From Eublepharis macularius (lineage: Eukaryota > Chordata > Lepidosauria > Squamata > Eublepharidae): a DNA stretch of 64,000 nucleotides. Of this stretch, positions 32,451 to 44,700 are shown piece by piece. The position numbers and the translations under genes were made by a program. The notes beneath the pieces were generated by a model. That model did not search any database. It saw nothing but the letters and a program-made list of their open reading frames with translations, and had not been told where the DNA came from. The stretch spans positions 158,354,676 through 158,418,675 of the forward strand of contig NC_072792.1 of assembly GCF_028583425.1 (NCBI RefSeq). The letters are read 5' to 3'. How positions within the stretch are numbered: the first letter of the stretch is position 1; the number at the start of each line of letters is the position of its first letter.

Positions 32451-34189
32451 TACTGCAGAGGATGAAGCTTTTGAGACCTGTCTTAAAAACTAGTTGTGGT
32501 GTGAAAGCCACCTGGAAAGTAACAAGAATTGGAAGTAGTCTTTGAGGCATTTGAAATTGTAGTGCTAATCAGATATGGGATGTCAACATGTTTTGTGGTA
32601 TGTTTGCTGCAGAATGTTGGTATTTCTACCATTTGTCAGTGCTTCCCTCCATGTCAGTCTGTAGGTCAAATTATATTCTGATTAGCTTCATGTGTTCCAT
32701 GTATATGCTAGGTATGGAACAAAATTCAGCCATGCCACAGCAGTGATTCAGGTAGTTCTCAGACCTGTGTAGCAACACATCTGCAGGTTTGCAGTGCTCA
32801 CCAAGATGTAGTGCTAATGGTGAAAGAGGTTTAAGGTGTAAAAAAATAGGGATTGCACCTTTCCTCCCCAACAAATTTGTGGTAAGTTTAGGTCATCCCT
32901 TCCTTGGACAGTTGAGGCATCACTTCCTTGGACAGTTCAAATGAAAGTACCCTCTACAAAATGGGCCACTTCCCCTCTGCCTACTTTGTAAAATTATTCA
33001 TACCCTTCATAGCCTAATCAGAGGAGTACAGTTGAGGCTGAGCAACAGGGCAACCTAGTCGCTGAAAAGTTTTCTGTTTTGGGTTTGCACTTGTGATCCA
33101 CAAGAATAAGGATCATGGATCTCCCCATCCCGCTCCTCACTTAAGCCTTTTGACTCCTGGGAAAGTTTTTTTCTTGGGGTTAAGAGACGTGTATACTAAT
33201 AGCTGAGTGAATTGGAGGCTCCAGTGTGGAGGGTAAGGGCGCAAAATCTTTCCTTTTTTGTGGGTGAAGGTCTCTCATGTAAGAGGATGAAAAACAATCT
33301 TGTTTACTTTATTCTACAGCTGCATGGTGCACAAGACCCCTTGGCCCTAGGAACTAACTTCCTCAGGGCAGGAGAAGGAAGATCCCAAACCATCAATACT
33401 TTCCACTGGTGGTTTGTGGTATCCAAACCATTGTATGTGCATGCATCTATCTAGTCTGCAGGCTCCTGATGCTCTGGCGTAGTAGTAAAATGACAAACTA
33501 TGGTTTGTCATTACATTAACAAGCTGTGATGATTGCTGGGCAAGTGTGTTCCCTGACACCCTCTCACGTGAGTTCAATTTTTCAAATCACAGTCTGTGGT
33601 TAGTTCACTTCCCATCAATCTAGGATTAGCCACCAGGGTTTAATTCTGGTTTGGAATCCTGATTTGGGGAAGAGAGAAAAAAACCATAGTTAATAGTTTG
33701 TATGAAACTAACAAACTGGTTTGCTGTAGAAGTGTTTAATTTCTGAGGCACATCTGATAGAAAGAAGACATGTCTGATAGGAGCCCAAGGATCACTTCAT
33801 GCCAAATAATAGTCTGTTGTTTTATCGAAGCCATAACACGTCCTAAGGCAGGAAACAGCAACATCAGTTCTTGAAATCTGTGGTGTAGTTTATGTAAGTA
33901 TTCCATCCTGTCCAGAATTTGCCATTGTTTGAGCAAGAGAACTGAAGAAATGTAGTCTGTTCTTCATGAGGAAGATTTCAGAATGCATTGCTATACATAA
34001 TAAAAATGACGTTTCCATGCTGAGAACAGATTCATTTTTGAATGTGAAAGAATAAAATATTGTTGTGATTAGCTCCTGATGAAGTCTAAAGGGATGTTGT
34101 ATAGATTCCTAAAAAAGAAGGGAATATGGGCACCTGAACACAGTTTAATTAAAAAAAAAAAACGATTGGTGATAAAGTTTATCTGTCTG

Positions 34190-35778
34190 TCTATCTATTG
34201 GATTTATTATGCGCTGTCCCCATGAATGGGCTCTGGGTGGATCACAACATAGATAAATAAGTTTACAATAAAATCAGCATTAAAAGCATAAAACCAGTTT
34301 ACACAATAAAATTTTGGTGGCCGTTTGTATTGCTCAACCCTGGCCCAAAAACATCCTCTGAAATGGGGGCAGGGAGACAACATTAATATATTGGTGGAGG
34401 AACTCTGGTTCGGAGGGTTTTCTAAGTCCCTCAACAGGAGACCAGCAGAGGAGCTCAATTATTTGCCTGGTGAAACGTCTCTGTCTTGCAGGCCCAGCGG
34501 AAGGATGGTAAATCTTGCTCAGCCCTTGTTCCAACAGACAGAAAGTTTCACCAGGTTGGTGCCAGGACCGAGAAGGCTCTGACCCTGGTCAAGGCCAGGG
34601 AAGCATTCTTGGGGCCAGGGACCACCAGCAGTTTTTTTGTCAGCCATGTGGAGTACCCTCGGGAACATACAGTGAGAGGTGGTCTTGCAGATATGCTGGT
34701 CCCGGTCCGCGAAGTACTTGATAGGTTAAAACCAAAACCTTGCACCTGATCCAGAACTTCACCAGGAGCCAGTGCAACTGGCGCAAAACCAGTGTTATGT
34801 GTTTCCTATATGGTGTAGCTATAAGGCCATGTGCAGCTGCATCATAGACCAGTTGTAATTTCCGGATCAGGCCCAAGGGAAGCCCTGCATAGAGAGAGTT
34901 ACAGTAATCTAATCTGGAGGTGACCATTGCCTGGATCACTGTTGTTAGGTTACGGGTAGATAGGTAAGGGGTAAGTTGCCTGGCCTCACACGGATGAAAA
35001 AAAGGCAGACCTGGCATCTTTTGTGGCCTGGGCCTTCATTGACAGGGAGGCATCCAGGATAACCCCTAGACTTCTAATCATCGGAACAGGCACAAGCAGC
35101 GTCCCATTGAGGGTTGGAAGCTGGATCCCCAAATCCAACAGCCCATGACCCAAGTGCAGGACCTCTGTCTTCATAGGGTTCCGTTTGTCGACTCTGTTTC
35201 AACCAACCAGTTATGGCCTCAAAAGCTCTAGCCAAGACATGTGGAGCAGAGTTGAGCTGGACACCCATTAACAGATACAACTAGGGGTCATCTGCATATT
35301 AATGGCACCCCAGTCTGAGACTACATACAAGCTGGGTAAGAGGACGCATATAGGTATTAAACATTGAGGAGAGTATTGCCCCCTGTGGGTCTCTGCACAC
35401 TAATGGGTTGATTTCTCCTCTAGCACCACCCTCTGTCCCCTACTGTGGAGAAAAGAGACAAGCCACTGCAAGGCAGTCTCTTGTATCCTCACATAGCGAG
35501 GTGCTAGGTCAACAAGTCGTAATTAACCGTATTGAACACTGCTATGAGATCTAATAACACCAGCAGCACCAACTCGCCCTGATCCAGGTGCCTACGGCGA
35601 TCGTCTGTGAGGGCAACCGGTACCATCTCCGCCCCATAGACCAGGCAAAACTGGACTAATGAGTCCAGGACAGAGGAATCCTTCAGTAAAACCAGCATCT
35701 GTTCTGCCACCGCCCATTCAGTCACCTTACTCAGAAACAGGAGGTTGGAAACTGGGCGGTAACTTGAGGCATAGATAG
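34190..35778 (-). mobile_element. L2-clade LINE, 5'-truncated and frameshifted
   Basis: Minus-strand frames carry RT motifs in order: GELVLLVLLDLIAVFNTVNY (35504-35725, the palm A motif in the L2 form LLDLSAAFDTIDH), a degenerate DDPQLYL (the YADD box) and LKTEVL/GVILDASLSM-type sequence (34986-35174). Then comes AMVTSRLDYCNSLYAGLP, LIRKLQLVYDAA and LRQLHWL (34640-35017), the C-terminal block typical of L2. The 3' untranslated tail runs to about 34190. The right end meets a hAT insertion. Confidence 0.85.
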
Positions 35779-36183
35779 CTACTGACCAGGGTGGATAAAA
35801 ATCAATGATTTTTTTTTAAAAAATCTAAATTTAAAAAAATTTTAAATCAGATTTTTTTGATTTAAATTGGATTTTTTTTAATAAAATGGTTTTTGAGGAA
35901 AAATCTAAAGATAGTTTTCTATTTAAGATACATTATAGTCCAAAGGTTATCATGAAATAAGGATTAGTTTTTAATAATGTAGCATGAGGCTGTATATTCA
36001 TGCTGCAATGTTTAAATTTTTTGGTAAAGAAATTCCATTCACAATGTCGTGCTCTTCCAGAGGTTTCTGTAAGATCTCTGGGCGTTTTTTCTGTCTAGAA
36101 GATATTATCACAGATGCTTGGTGTTACAACCCTTTTCTTTCTCTTGGGTAGATTTAGTCTTTAAGCCTTTTATTTTTGCCCCT

Positions 36184-36830
36184 CTTGGTAGATTGCTGCC
36201 ACCAGGAATTAAATTCCAGAATAACCTAAATTTCTCCTTTTAGTAACATGCCTAAGGGTCAGGCTTTTTCATGGTACTATGTGGTCCTGAGGAAAGGAAT
36301 GGGATATAGGAATGACAGATACTCTGGGATAAAAAAAAAACCAAAGTAAACTTCTACTTTTATAAGAAGCGTATTGGTTTCATATTGTTTCTAAAACTTG
36401 ATGGTTTCAAAAGAGTAGTTCTCAATTCTTAGTTATTTTACTTAAACTCAATCACATAGATCTCTCAGACTTCACACGGTTTGCCTGCTTTTGATATTAA
36501 TTTCTCAATTACAAGTAAGACCTTTTCTCAGGCGCACACACAGTTTGCCTGCTTTTCCCTCACTGAATGTTCTTTCACAAACACAGAGTTCAGGTTTCCA
36601 CATAGGTCATATTTCTCTCAGAACTGCTTAAAAATACTAAGGCTGCACGCAGCTTGCCTCTCTTGCCCTCACTGAATCTTTTTTCTCCACTCTCAGTCTA
36701 AAACTGCATTCACTCCGCCCACACTTTCAGTCATCAACCAGTCATATCACTTACTCATCCCTCTCTTTCACCCTCACTCTTCATCTGTACCACACCAAGC
36801 ATTTAAAGACACATACATGCATTTACTTAA
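36184..36830. repeat. unclassified dispersed repeat, copy 2
   Basis: Same unit and order as 6769-7430 (ctcttggtagattgctgcc..catttacttaaa). It is nested in the hAT-like element and so younger than that element. Confidence 0.75.
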
Positions 36831-36882
36831 AATCATTACACTTGGTTTTGCAGTTCTCAAAACTGTGAATTTGTGTCTGCAG

Positions 36883-37609
36883 TAGAGGTGGGCACAAACT
36901 GGGGAAAAAACTAACACTGTGGTTCGTGGTTCGCCCCGTTTCACAAACCATGAACTTTCACGAACTTGCCCCAGTTTGCGAACCGGTTCGCCGTTCATGG
37001 GGTTTAAATACCCCTTTCGGTGCTGCTGTGAAACGGCATGGAAAGGGGCATTTCACCCCCACTGGTTTGGATCAGCTGCTTGGCAGGGAGATCCCCAACA
37101 AGCAGCTGATGCCCGTTTCTGTGCTGCTTCGCATCAGCAGGGGTATTCCCCCCCCCCAGCTTGGATCAGCTTGCTTGTCGGGGAGATCCCAGACAAGCAG
37201 TTGATCTGGGGGTTTAAATGCCCCTTTCTGTGCTGCTTTGCAGCAGCAGGGAAAAGGGTATTCCCCCCCCCCCCAGCTTGGATCTGCTGCTTGTCGGGGA
37301 GATCCCAGACAAGCAGTTGATCTGGGGGTTTAAATGCCCCTTTCAAAGGGCATTCCCCCCAATGGCTTGGATCAGCTGCTTGTCAAGGAGTCCCCTGACA
37401 AGCAGCTGATCTGGGCATTTAAATGTCCCCTCCTTTGCCACTTGGCAGCAGCATGGAAAGGGGTATTGGGTTTTTACACGAACCAAACAAACTGGCAGAC
37501 CAGTTCGAGGAAGTTCGTGGAAAACGGGCTTCCACGAACCGCTTTTTCGCAAAGCATGAACCAGCCCAGTTCGAACTGTAGTTCGTCTTGCATTTCGTGC
37601 CCATCTCTA
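36883..37609. mobile_element. hAT MITE with internal tandem repeats, 8-bp TSD
   Basis: 727 bp, ends TAGAGGTGGGCACAAAC and, inverted, TAGAGATGGGCACGAAA, with GTCTGCAG at 36875-36882 and 37610-37617. The ends are those of the 4948-bp hAT at 10425. Inside (about 37060-37440) a unit of about 110 bp (ggatcagctgcttgtc..gacaagcagttgatctgggg, ggtttaaatgcccctttc) occurs four times. Confidence 0.88.
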
Positions 37610-38819
37610 GTCTGCAGAGATCACGTCTCTTCTTCACAACAAAAAAGTTATAAAATAAACATACACAGTTGAGAAAATGACCTTAATCCCATTGTTCTGT
37701 TGCCAATCTTTGTACATGGACCAAACCCCTTACCTCTTAAGTGCTAGGTTTCAAAAAATTCAATGAATAGAAGATTGTTGAGAGTAGAATAGATCTGCAC
37801 AAGAATCTAAGTGTGAGGAGGCTTTATGTAGAAAAGAATGAGTCTTTATATAGAAAACCATGATTTAAATATAGTCTTACTGACTAGTGATTTAAATTAT
37901 GATTTAAATCTATTCGATTTGATTTATGATTATGATTTAAATCAAATCCACCCTGCTACTGACATTGATACATGCTATAATGCCATTTTGAAAATGGATG
38001 GAATGTTCCACTTCTCAAAAATCTAATGTAGCTGCCCCTCCCATAGAGGCTTATGTAGGAAATTCTTTTTAATCTTCCAGTTAAGAGCACAGGGTTTTTT
38101 CCCCCTCAGATCAAGACCTCCTTTTTGTTAAAGCTTGTTTTGATTTTAAGCACAGATTTAAAAAAAATAAACTAGAGCTTGTTTTAAAACACGCCAATTG
38201 CTCTGCCTGTGGGGAGACACTTTGGTAAACTTCTGTTTTTGAAGCTTATTTTTAACTTCTTGTGTAACAATTTTATTGCTGTTGCTCTCTGCCTGCAGTA
38301 TCTAGTTACTACTTTGAACATTGCTCACCTAGTTGAAATTATGAGACAGAGCTCCCTGTGAAGTCCCAGTTTACCTTAACAGGTGATTACTGTAGAGAAA
38401 GTGATTATTGAGATTCTTAATCTATATTCTACTTTGCTATCTCCTTGTTAGTCTTCAGTGGGAAATAGCACCACTTGTGGGATGTTGGGGCAATGAGCAA
38501 TGATGTGAAGACAAGAACCCTGGGTAATGAAAACTGGCATTGTTTGGAGACCTGCAAGAGCTTTCAATTGTGATCATTCTAGAATTTAGAATCTGATGGG
38601 GTAGAACAGCATCTACAGTTTTCTTGTTCTCTCCAGTAAGGAAAAGTCCAGACTGGTAGATGCCCTGCTTACTAGATTTTAGTGAGATTCTTGCTCTTTC
38701 AGTTCTTCTGTAGTAAATAAAACATTATTTATGTAGTAAATAATGTTGCAAATCATTTGAATTTGCAACGTTAGAATAATTTTTGGATAATAGACCATGA
38801 ATAAAATGTCTTCAGCAAT

Positions 38820-38920
38820 ATGTTCAGCAAGATTCAAGTCCAGTAGCACCATAAAGACCAACAAGATTTTCAGGGTATAGGCTTTTGAGAGTCAAACCAA
38901 CACAGCTAACCACATTAAAC
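38820..38920 (-). repeat. Penelope-tail repeat, degenerate
   Basis: caagtccagtagcaccataa, agaccaacaagattttcagg and ggcttttgagagtcaaacca are the minus-oriented tail without the intact CTGANGA. Confidence 0.5.
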
Positions 38921-39175
38921 TAACAATATGTTGTTTATTTAAATATGCCAATGTTGCCCAAAATTGATTTACAGTATATGTACATTATACTATTGAAAAT
39001 GTCTATATTTTTGCATTTAATGTTGAACATAACATTCAAATCTAATGTATCATTAGATTTGAATATCGTATTTAACATGAAAACATCAATATTGTCAATG
39101 GTTTCTTATGAATCATATCAATTGTGAACAAAATTTAAACAATGAATATTTTGCAGAAAACATTTGGTATGGGCT

Positions 39176-39545
39176 CTACCGTATACTCAAGAATTATCAG
39201 TACATATAATAGTCGGCCTGGCCCCATCTGCTGATACTCAAAACCCCGGATCAGGCCATGTTGAAAAAGGGAGATCTTTCTCCAAACCCTCCTGGTTTAC
39301 AGAAAAAATCAAAAACTTAAAAAGGCCCCGCCAAAACCCTAAAAACTTCTTGTGTGACAATTTTATTGTTGCTCTTTTCCCTGCAGTATCTAATTACTAC
39401 TTTGATCATTCCAGTTGTGAAAGGAAGCAGTCCTGTGGGAAGAAAACGGGGGTCTTTTCCCCTGGGCTTTCATATATTAGGGCCTGTGTTGGAATTCTGT
39501 ATATACCCCATTTCCCTTAGTTCCTTCCTTGTAAGAGTAAATCTT
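39176..39545. other. decayed interspersed repeat, class uncertain
   Basis: taccgtatactcaagaattat, cagtacatataatagtcggc and ccggatcaggccatgttgaa look like an old interspersed repeat with a plus/minus tact-tata motif. No coding content, no TSD found. Confidence 0.3.
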
Positions 39546-39547
39546 GT

Positions 39548-39835
39548 AACACAGTGGGGGGAGGTGAGTTTCTGTGCCCTCCTGCCCAAAGGCATCTCAC
39601 ATCGTTATATGATCGTCTATAGGTGAATGTATAACGTGCTGCTATGTTTGCAATTTTGATAGCTGTATTTGTATGGTGCCAGTGTTTTAAATGAATGATT
39701 TGTATTATTTATATATTAAATGGCTATTGCTGATGTATTGTGTAGTGTGTTTTAAATTGTTGTAATCCGCCCTGAGCCCACTTGGTTGGGGAGGGCGGAC
39801 TATAAATCTAAGTAAATAATAATAAATAATAAATA
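39548..39835 (+). repeat. about 290-bp dispersed repeat, copy 2
   Basis: Matches 18009-18300 nearly throughout (ggaggtgagtttctgtgccc..ggcggactataaatctaagt and (aaat)n-like tail); a short internal deletion at about 39622. Confidence 0.75.
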
Positions 39836-40609
39836 AGTTACTGGGTGCAGGTGGGTTTCAAAACCATTCAGCAAAAGAAGAAATAATAGGAAAGAAGGAA
39901 TAAACGTATCCTATTAATTTTGCACTCTGAGTGAACTGTGAACTTGGTGCTTATTGTATTCAGCATCTTATTTTCTACAGTGGTAATTGCAAACGGGTAC
40001 CCACATTTGTCATTTACTTTTTGAGAAGCCAGCAAACATTGCACAAAAGACAAAGCTATCCCCACTCTGAACTCCAAAGAAGTAGTATTTCAAAGTGCAC
40101 AGTTTGCATATGGAGGTTACATTCTAACCTTTGACCATTCTTTTCTCCATTACTCCCTGTAATCTCACTTAAAGCCTTATAAACTAGCAGCCATCACCAT
40201 ATCCTATAGTAGCAAGTTCTAGAGACACAAACTAAAGAAAAATAAGATTTGGTATCAGGAAGGACATAAATACCTGTATTCCTGATATTCATGTCCTTCC
40301 CTATCAGTTTTCTATTCATATCCTGTGTTTTTCTGGAATCCCAAAATTAATAGATCCATTATTCAATATGGGGGAATCTTTCTAGGGAGCTGTTTTTCAT
40401 GCAGATTACACCAACATTTCAGTGGAGTGAGGGCTGCCTGTCTACTAAAGATCTCCCAAGTTTCAGGGAAGATTGGGTCAATTGGTCCAATTATACAGGC
40501 CTCTGAACAAGGTGCCCCTAGCTACTCTCCACTGTTTCCTGGGGTGGGGGTGGGGAGTGGAATCCACTGCTTTCTCTAGGGCAGAGAAACTTTAGCTAAA
40601 CACACAAGA

Positions 40610-41100
40610 CACGGATATATTCAGAATATATTAAAGACTAATATACAAATGAAGCCAGAGGCTTTTCTGCTGGGACTAATGGATAAACAGCTGGAAACTA
40701 CTCATGGTACATTGTTTCTGTATATGACAATGGCAGTGAGATTGTTATATGCTCAAAAGTGGAAAGCCATGGTATTACCTATAACAGGAATGCCTGACGA
40801 AGATGATGGAGATTTCAGAGATGGCCAAGCTTACTTCTTTGATAAGGGATAAGACATTAACTGAATTTATTGCTACTTGGAAACCCCTTATAGATTTCTT
40901 TGTGGGGAACAGAAATAACTGATGGTTTGTGCTTTTGAAGATTAAGAGGCAAAAAAATGAAAATTTGAGCTTATTACTATTTTTCTTTTTTCTTTATATT
41001 AGTGGGTTTTGTTGTTGTTTTTGTTTGCTTTGTCTTTTAACTCTTTCTTATATCTTTTAATACTCTGCTTAAAATTCTTAATAAAACTTTTTTAAAAAAG
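40610..41100 (+). mobile_element. L1 LINE 3' end (ORF2 C-terminus and tail)
   Basis: The frame from 40649 reads EAFLLGLMDKQLETTHGTLF, YMTMAVRLLYAQKWKAM, followed (one frame over) by MMEISEMAKLTSL-like sequence and TLTEFIATWKPLIDF. This is the L1 ORF2p C-terminus (LLGLM..YMITAARLLYAQKWK). A 3' UTR with aataaaactt near 41080 and an A-rich end follows. 5'-truncated; target duplication not determined. Confidence 0.8.
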
Positions 41101-41318
41101 AGCAACCACTGACAAAAAAGAACCAATAAAGCTCAACAAAACCAATGCCAAACCAGAGAACACCGACAGAACCAACTTGGCAGTAAAAGGCATGCATTCC
41201 CCAAATTATTCTTTGCCCTGCAGCTATAGCCCCCTTCTTTCTGGTTTCCTAAGGGAAAAAAGGAGGGTACATGACACTTAAAGGTGAGAGCATCGCTTGC
41301 TCCTTGGAGGGATGATCA

Positions 41319-41735
41319 TGTCAGCTTGTGGCTAGATAAGGCTCTTCCTACAGGTTCCCTTTCAAAAGCAAACAAGAGTCCATTGATTGAATAAGGAAAC
41401 TTTACTGCAGAAAAGGTCCATTATAGTCCACTGCCCTGAATAGGAGACTCAGGATGGTACACAGTCATTGTTACCAATGAAGGGCAAAGCATGAGGTACA
41501 GAGTAACAGTTCCCATCTGCATCAGCCTCCCCCCACAGTTCTCAAAACAACATCTTTCAGTCTTGGGAAGCTGCTCTCCGTCAAGGCCAATGCCTGGCGG
41601 AACGGTATTAGACAAAACAGTCTCCTCCGGTGGGAAAGCTGCCTGGGAACTGGTGCACCTGCGGGGAAAGCACTTAGACACTAGAAACATTAGAAAATGG
41701 AGTCAGTACAGTTTAACTATACACTGGACCTGACA
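41319..41735 (-). repeat. 3' LTR of the chromovirus
   Basis: Identical to the 5' LTR over 417 bp. Preceded on the minus strand by a polypurine tract that overlaps the pol stop codon. Confidence 0.93.
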
Positions 41736-41746
41736 TTCTGCCCCCC

Positions 41747-44700
41747 TTAAAATAGATCCCCCCCTGGCTTATATGGGTAACGAGTATGAAAAGCTTTGGT
41801 TAATCTAGGAGCATGAACATGTACAGAGTTCACCCACTCATCGTATCCAGAATCAAAGTCCTTCCACCTAATGAGGTAAAAAAGCTGATTCCGTTTGATC
41901 TTAGAGTCCAAAATTTGTTGCACTTCGTAGTGTACTTGGTCGTCTATCAAAGTAGGAATGGGTGGAGCTTTGATGTGCCACTTGTCGTCGGTGGGAGCTC
42001 TTTTAAGGAGACTGACATGAAATGTATCATGAACATGGCGCAAGTTCTTGGGTAGATTTACAGCAACAGTCACTTTATTAATTACTTTGCGGACAGGGAA
42101 AGGCCCAAGGAACTTTAATGCTAGTTTGCGGCTCGTTTGAGCTAATTTCAGGTTCTTGGTGGAAATATAAACATGATCTCCAGGTTGTAAATTCCATTCG
42201 GCCACACGATGGCGATCTGCGTACTTTTTGTAATCCAGTTTGGCTTTCTCGAGGTGTTTTTTAATGAGAGTCCATTGCTGTTTGGCCTCCCCCCACCAGG
42301 AAGATACATCAGGCGAATTAGAGGAATGGGGGGGGGGAGTGTCCAACGGGAAGGGATTGAAGTGAACTCCATATACAATTTTGAAAGGGGCCTCCCCAGT
42401 GGAAGCATGCACACTGTTGTTGTATGAGAACTCAGCTAAAGGAAGAAGGTCCACCCAATTATCTTGTTGGAAATTAATGTAGCAACGAAGGAACTGTTCT
42501 AAAATTTGATTAGTTTTTTCGGATTGTCCGTCGGTTTGTGGGTGGTGGCTTGAACTGATTCCCTGCTCAATATTCAACATTCGCAAAAGCTCCCGCCAGA
42601 AGTTGGCAACGAACTGTCCGCCGTGATCCGAAATCACCTTGGACGGAAAAGAATGTAATTTTACGATGTGTTTTAAGAATAAATCTGCCAGTTTTCGAGC
42701 AGTGGGTATAGCAGTACATGGAATAAAATGAGCTTGTTTGGAAAACAGATCTACCACGACTAAAATGCAATTATGTCCTTTCGAAAGGGGTAAATCAGTG
42801 ATAAAGTCCATAGATATTATTTCCCACGGTCTGTCAGGCGTCTCCAATGGTTGTAGGAGGCCTGGAGGTTTCCCTTTCCGGGTTTTGGCGCTGAGGCAAA
42901 TGGGGCAGGAGCTAACGTATTGGGAAATGTCTTTGCGCATGCCCGGCCACCAGAATTGCCGTTGTATTAGATGTAACGTTTTCAGATACCCATAATGACC
43001 CGCAGTGGGGGCATCGTGACATCGTTGTAATACCTCCCGTCGGAGGCTGTCTGGGACATAAAATTTGCTTCCAGCTAGCCAGTCCCCCTGTGGGGATTGA
43101 GCCAGTTTGCTTTTAGGTGCTCTACCCCCCTCCTTTTCCACCTCAGCTTTAAGTTTCGATTTCCACTCCTGGTTATGCGGGAGGGGCTGTCTTGCGCGGT
43201 TGCGTGTAGTTACCACGCCTCCCAATTGCGTAGGGGAGAAGACTGTGTCTACAGTCTCCTCCCGTTTGCTCTTGTGTTGGGGCATGCGCGATAGGGCGTC
43301 TGCAAGAAAGTTAGTTTTGCCCGGGAGGTAATTTAAAGTGAAGTTGAATTTGGAAAAGAATTCTGCCCATCGCAATTGTTTGGCGTTCAGTCTGCGAGGG
43401 CTGCGAAGGGCCTCCAAATTTTTATGATCTGTCCAGACCTCGAAGGGATATCGCGCCCCCTCCAGCCAATGTCTCCAGTTAGTGAGGGCCGCTTTCACTG
43501 CAAAAGCTTCCTTCTCCCACACATTCCAATTCCTTTCTGCTTCTGAAAATTTCCTTGACAGGAATGCACAAGGCCGTAGTTTCCCATCCTCCCCCTTCTG
43601 CAATAATACCCCTCCTATCGCCGTATCGCTGGCGTCGACTTGCACTATGAAAGGGTAATTTTCGTTGGGGTGGCAGAGGATGGGTTCCGTTACAAATTGT
43701 TCTTTTAGGCATTCGAAAGCAGTTTGGCAATCGGATGTCCACTGTATTTTGGAGGAGGGTTTTTTAGCCTGGTCCCCTTTATTTTTTGTCCTTAACAATT
43801 CGGTTAAGGGGAGCGTGATTTGAGCAAAGTTTGCTATAAAGTCTCTATAGAAGTTGGCAAAGCCCAGGAAGGACTGCACGTCTTTGCGGGTGGTGGGAGT
43901 TTGCCATTCTTGGATCGCTTGTATTTTGGCTGGATCCATTTTTAACCCCTCTTGGGAGATACAATACCCAAGGTAAGTGAGCTCAGTTTTGTGGAATTCA
44001 CATTTGGACAGCTTAATGGGAAGTTTATTGTTCATCAAAGTGGACAGGACTTTTTGCACCATTTGAACGTGTTCCTCTTCCGAGTCTGAATAAATTAATA
44101 CATCATCAAGGTACACCACTACACCTTTATAGATGAATTCGTGTAGAACTTCATTTATCATGGACATGAATACCGACGGGGCTCCCGCCAATCCAAAGGG
44201 CATAACTAAATATTCATACTGTCCGAGGGGTGTATTAAATGCGGTTTTCCACTCATCCCCTGCCTTGATACGGACATGGAAGTAAGCATCTTTTAAGTCT
44301 AATTTTGTAAAGATCTTACCTTGGGCCACGACGTTGAGAAGATCTCGGATGAGTGGGATGGGATAGGCGTTGTTGGTAGACACAGCATTAAGTCCTCTAA
44401 AGTCCGTGCACAGTCGAAGTCCCCCATCTTTTTTCTTCACGAAGAGTACCGGAGCGGCATGGGGGCTATTGGCTGGACGGATGAACCCTCTTTGAAGATT
44501 GGTGTCGATGAATTTTCGGAGTTCCTCTCGTTCATGGAGACTCATGGGATAGAGTCGTCCTTTGGGCAATGAGGCTCCAGGTACAATTTCCACTGCGCAG
44601 TCAGTTCGTCGGTGCGGGGGTAGAGTATCAGCTTCTTCTTCGGAGAAGGCATTCAGAAAGGGCCAGTACGGTTCGGGAATTTGGTTTATTTCTTCTTGGG

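Larger units (their letters stand above)
35787..37955. mobile_element. hAT-like AT-rich element with nested insertions, 8-bp TSD
   Basis: Starts CAGGGTGGATAAAAATCAAT and ends atttaaatcaaatccaccctg (10-bp TIR CAGGGTGGAT). It is flanked by CTACTGAC at 35779-35786 and 37956-37963. Its own DNA is AT-rich palindromic sequence. It contains the dispersed repeat at 36184-36830 and the MITE at 36883-37609. Confidence 0.85.

Noticed and set aside
33470-33720. Possible MITE from aaactatggtttgt-like inverted words
   Set aside because: Several short inverted words but no consistent TIR or TSD.
41421-41690. 89-residue frame occurring twice (also 47898-48167)
   Set aside because: It is inside the LTRs and identical only because the LTRs are identical; not a gene.
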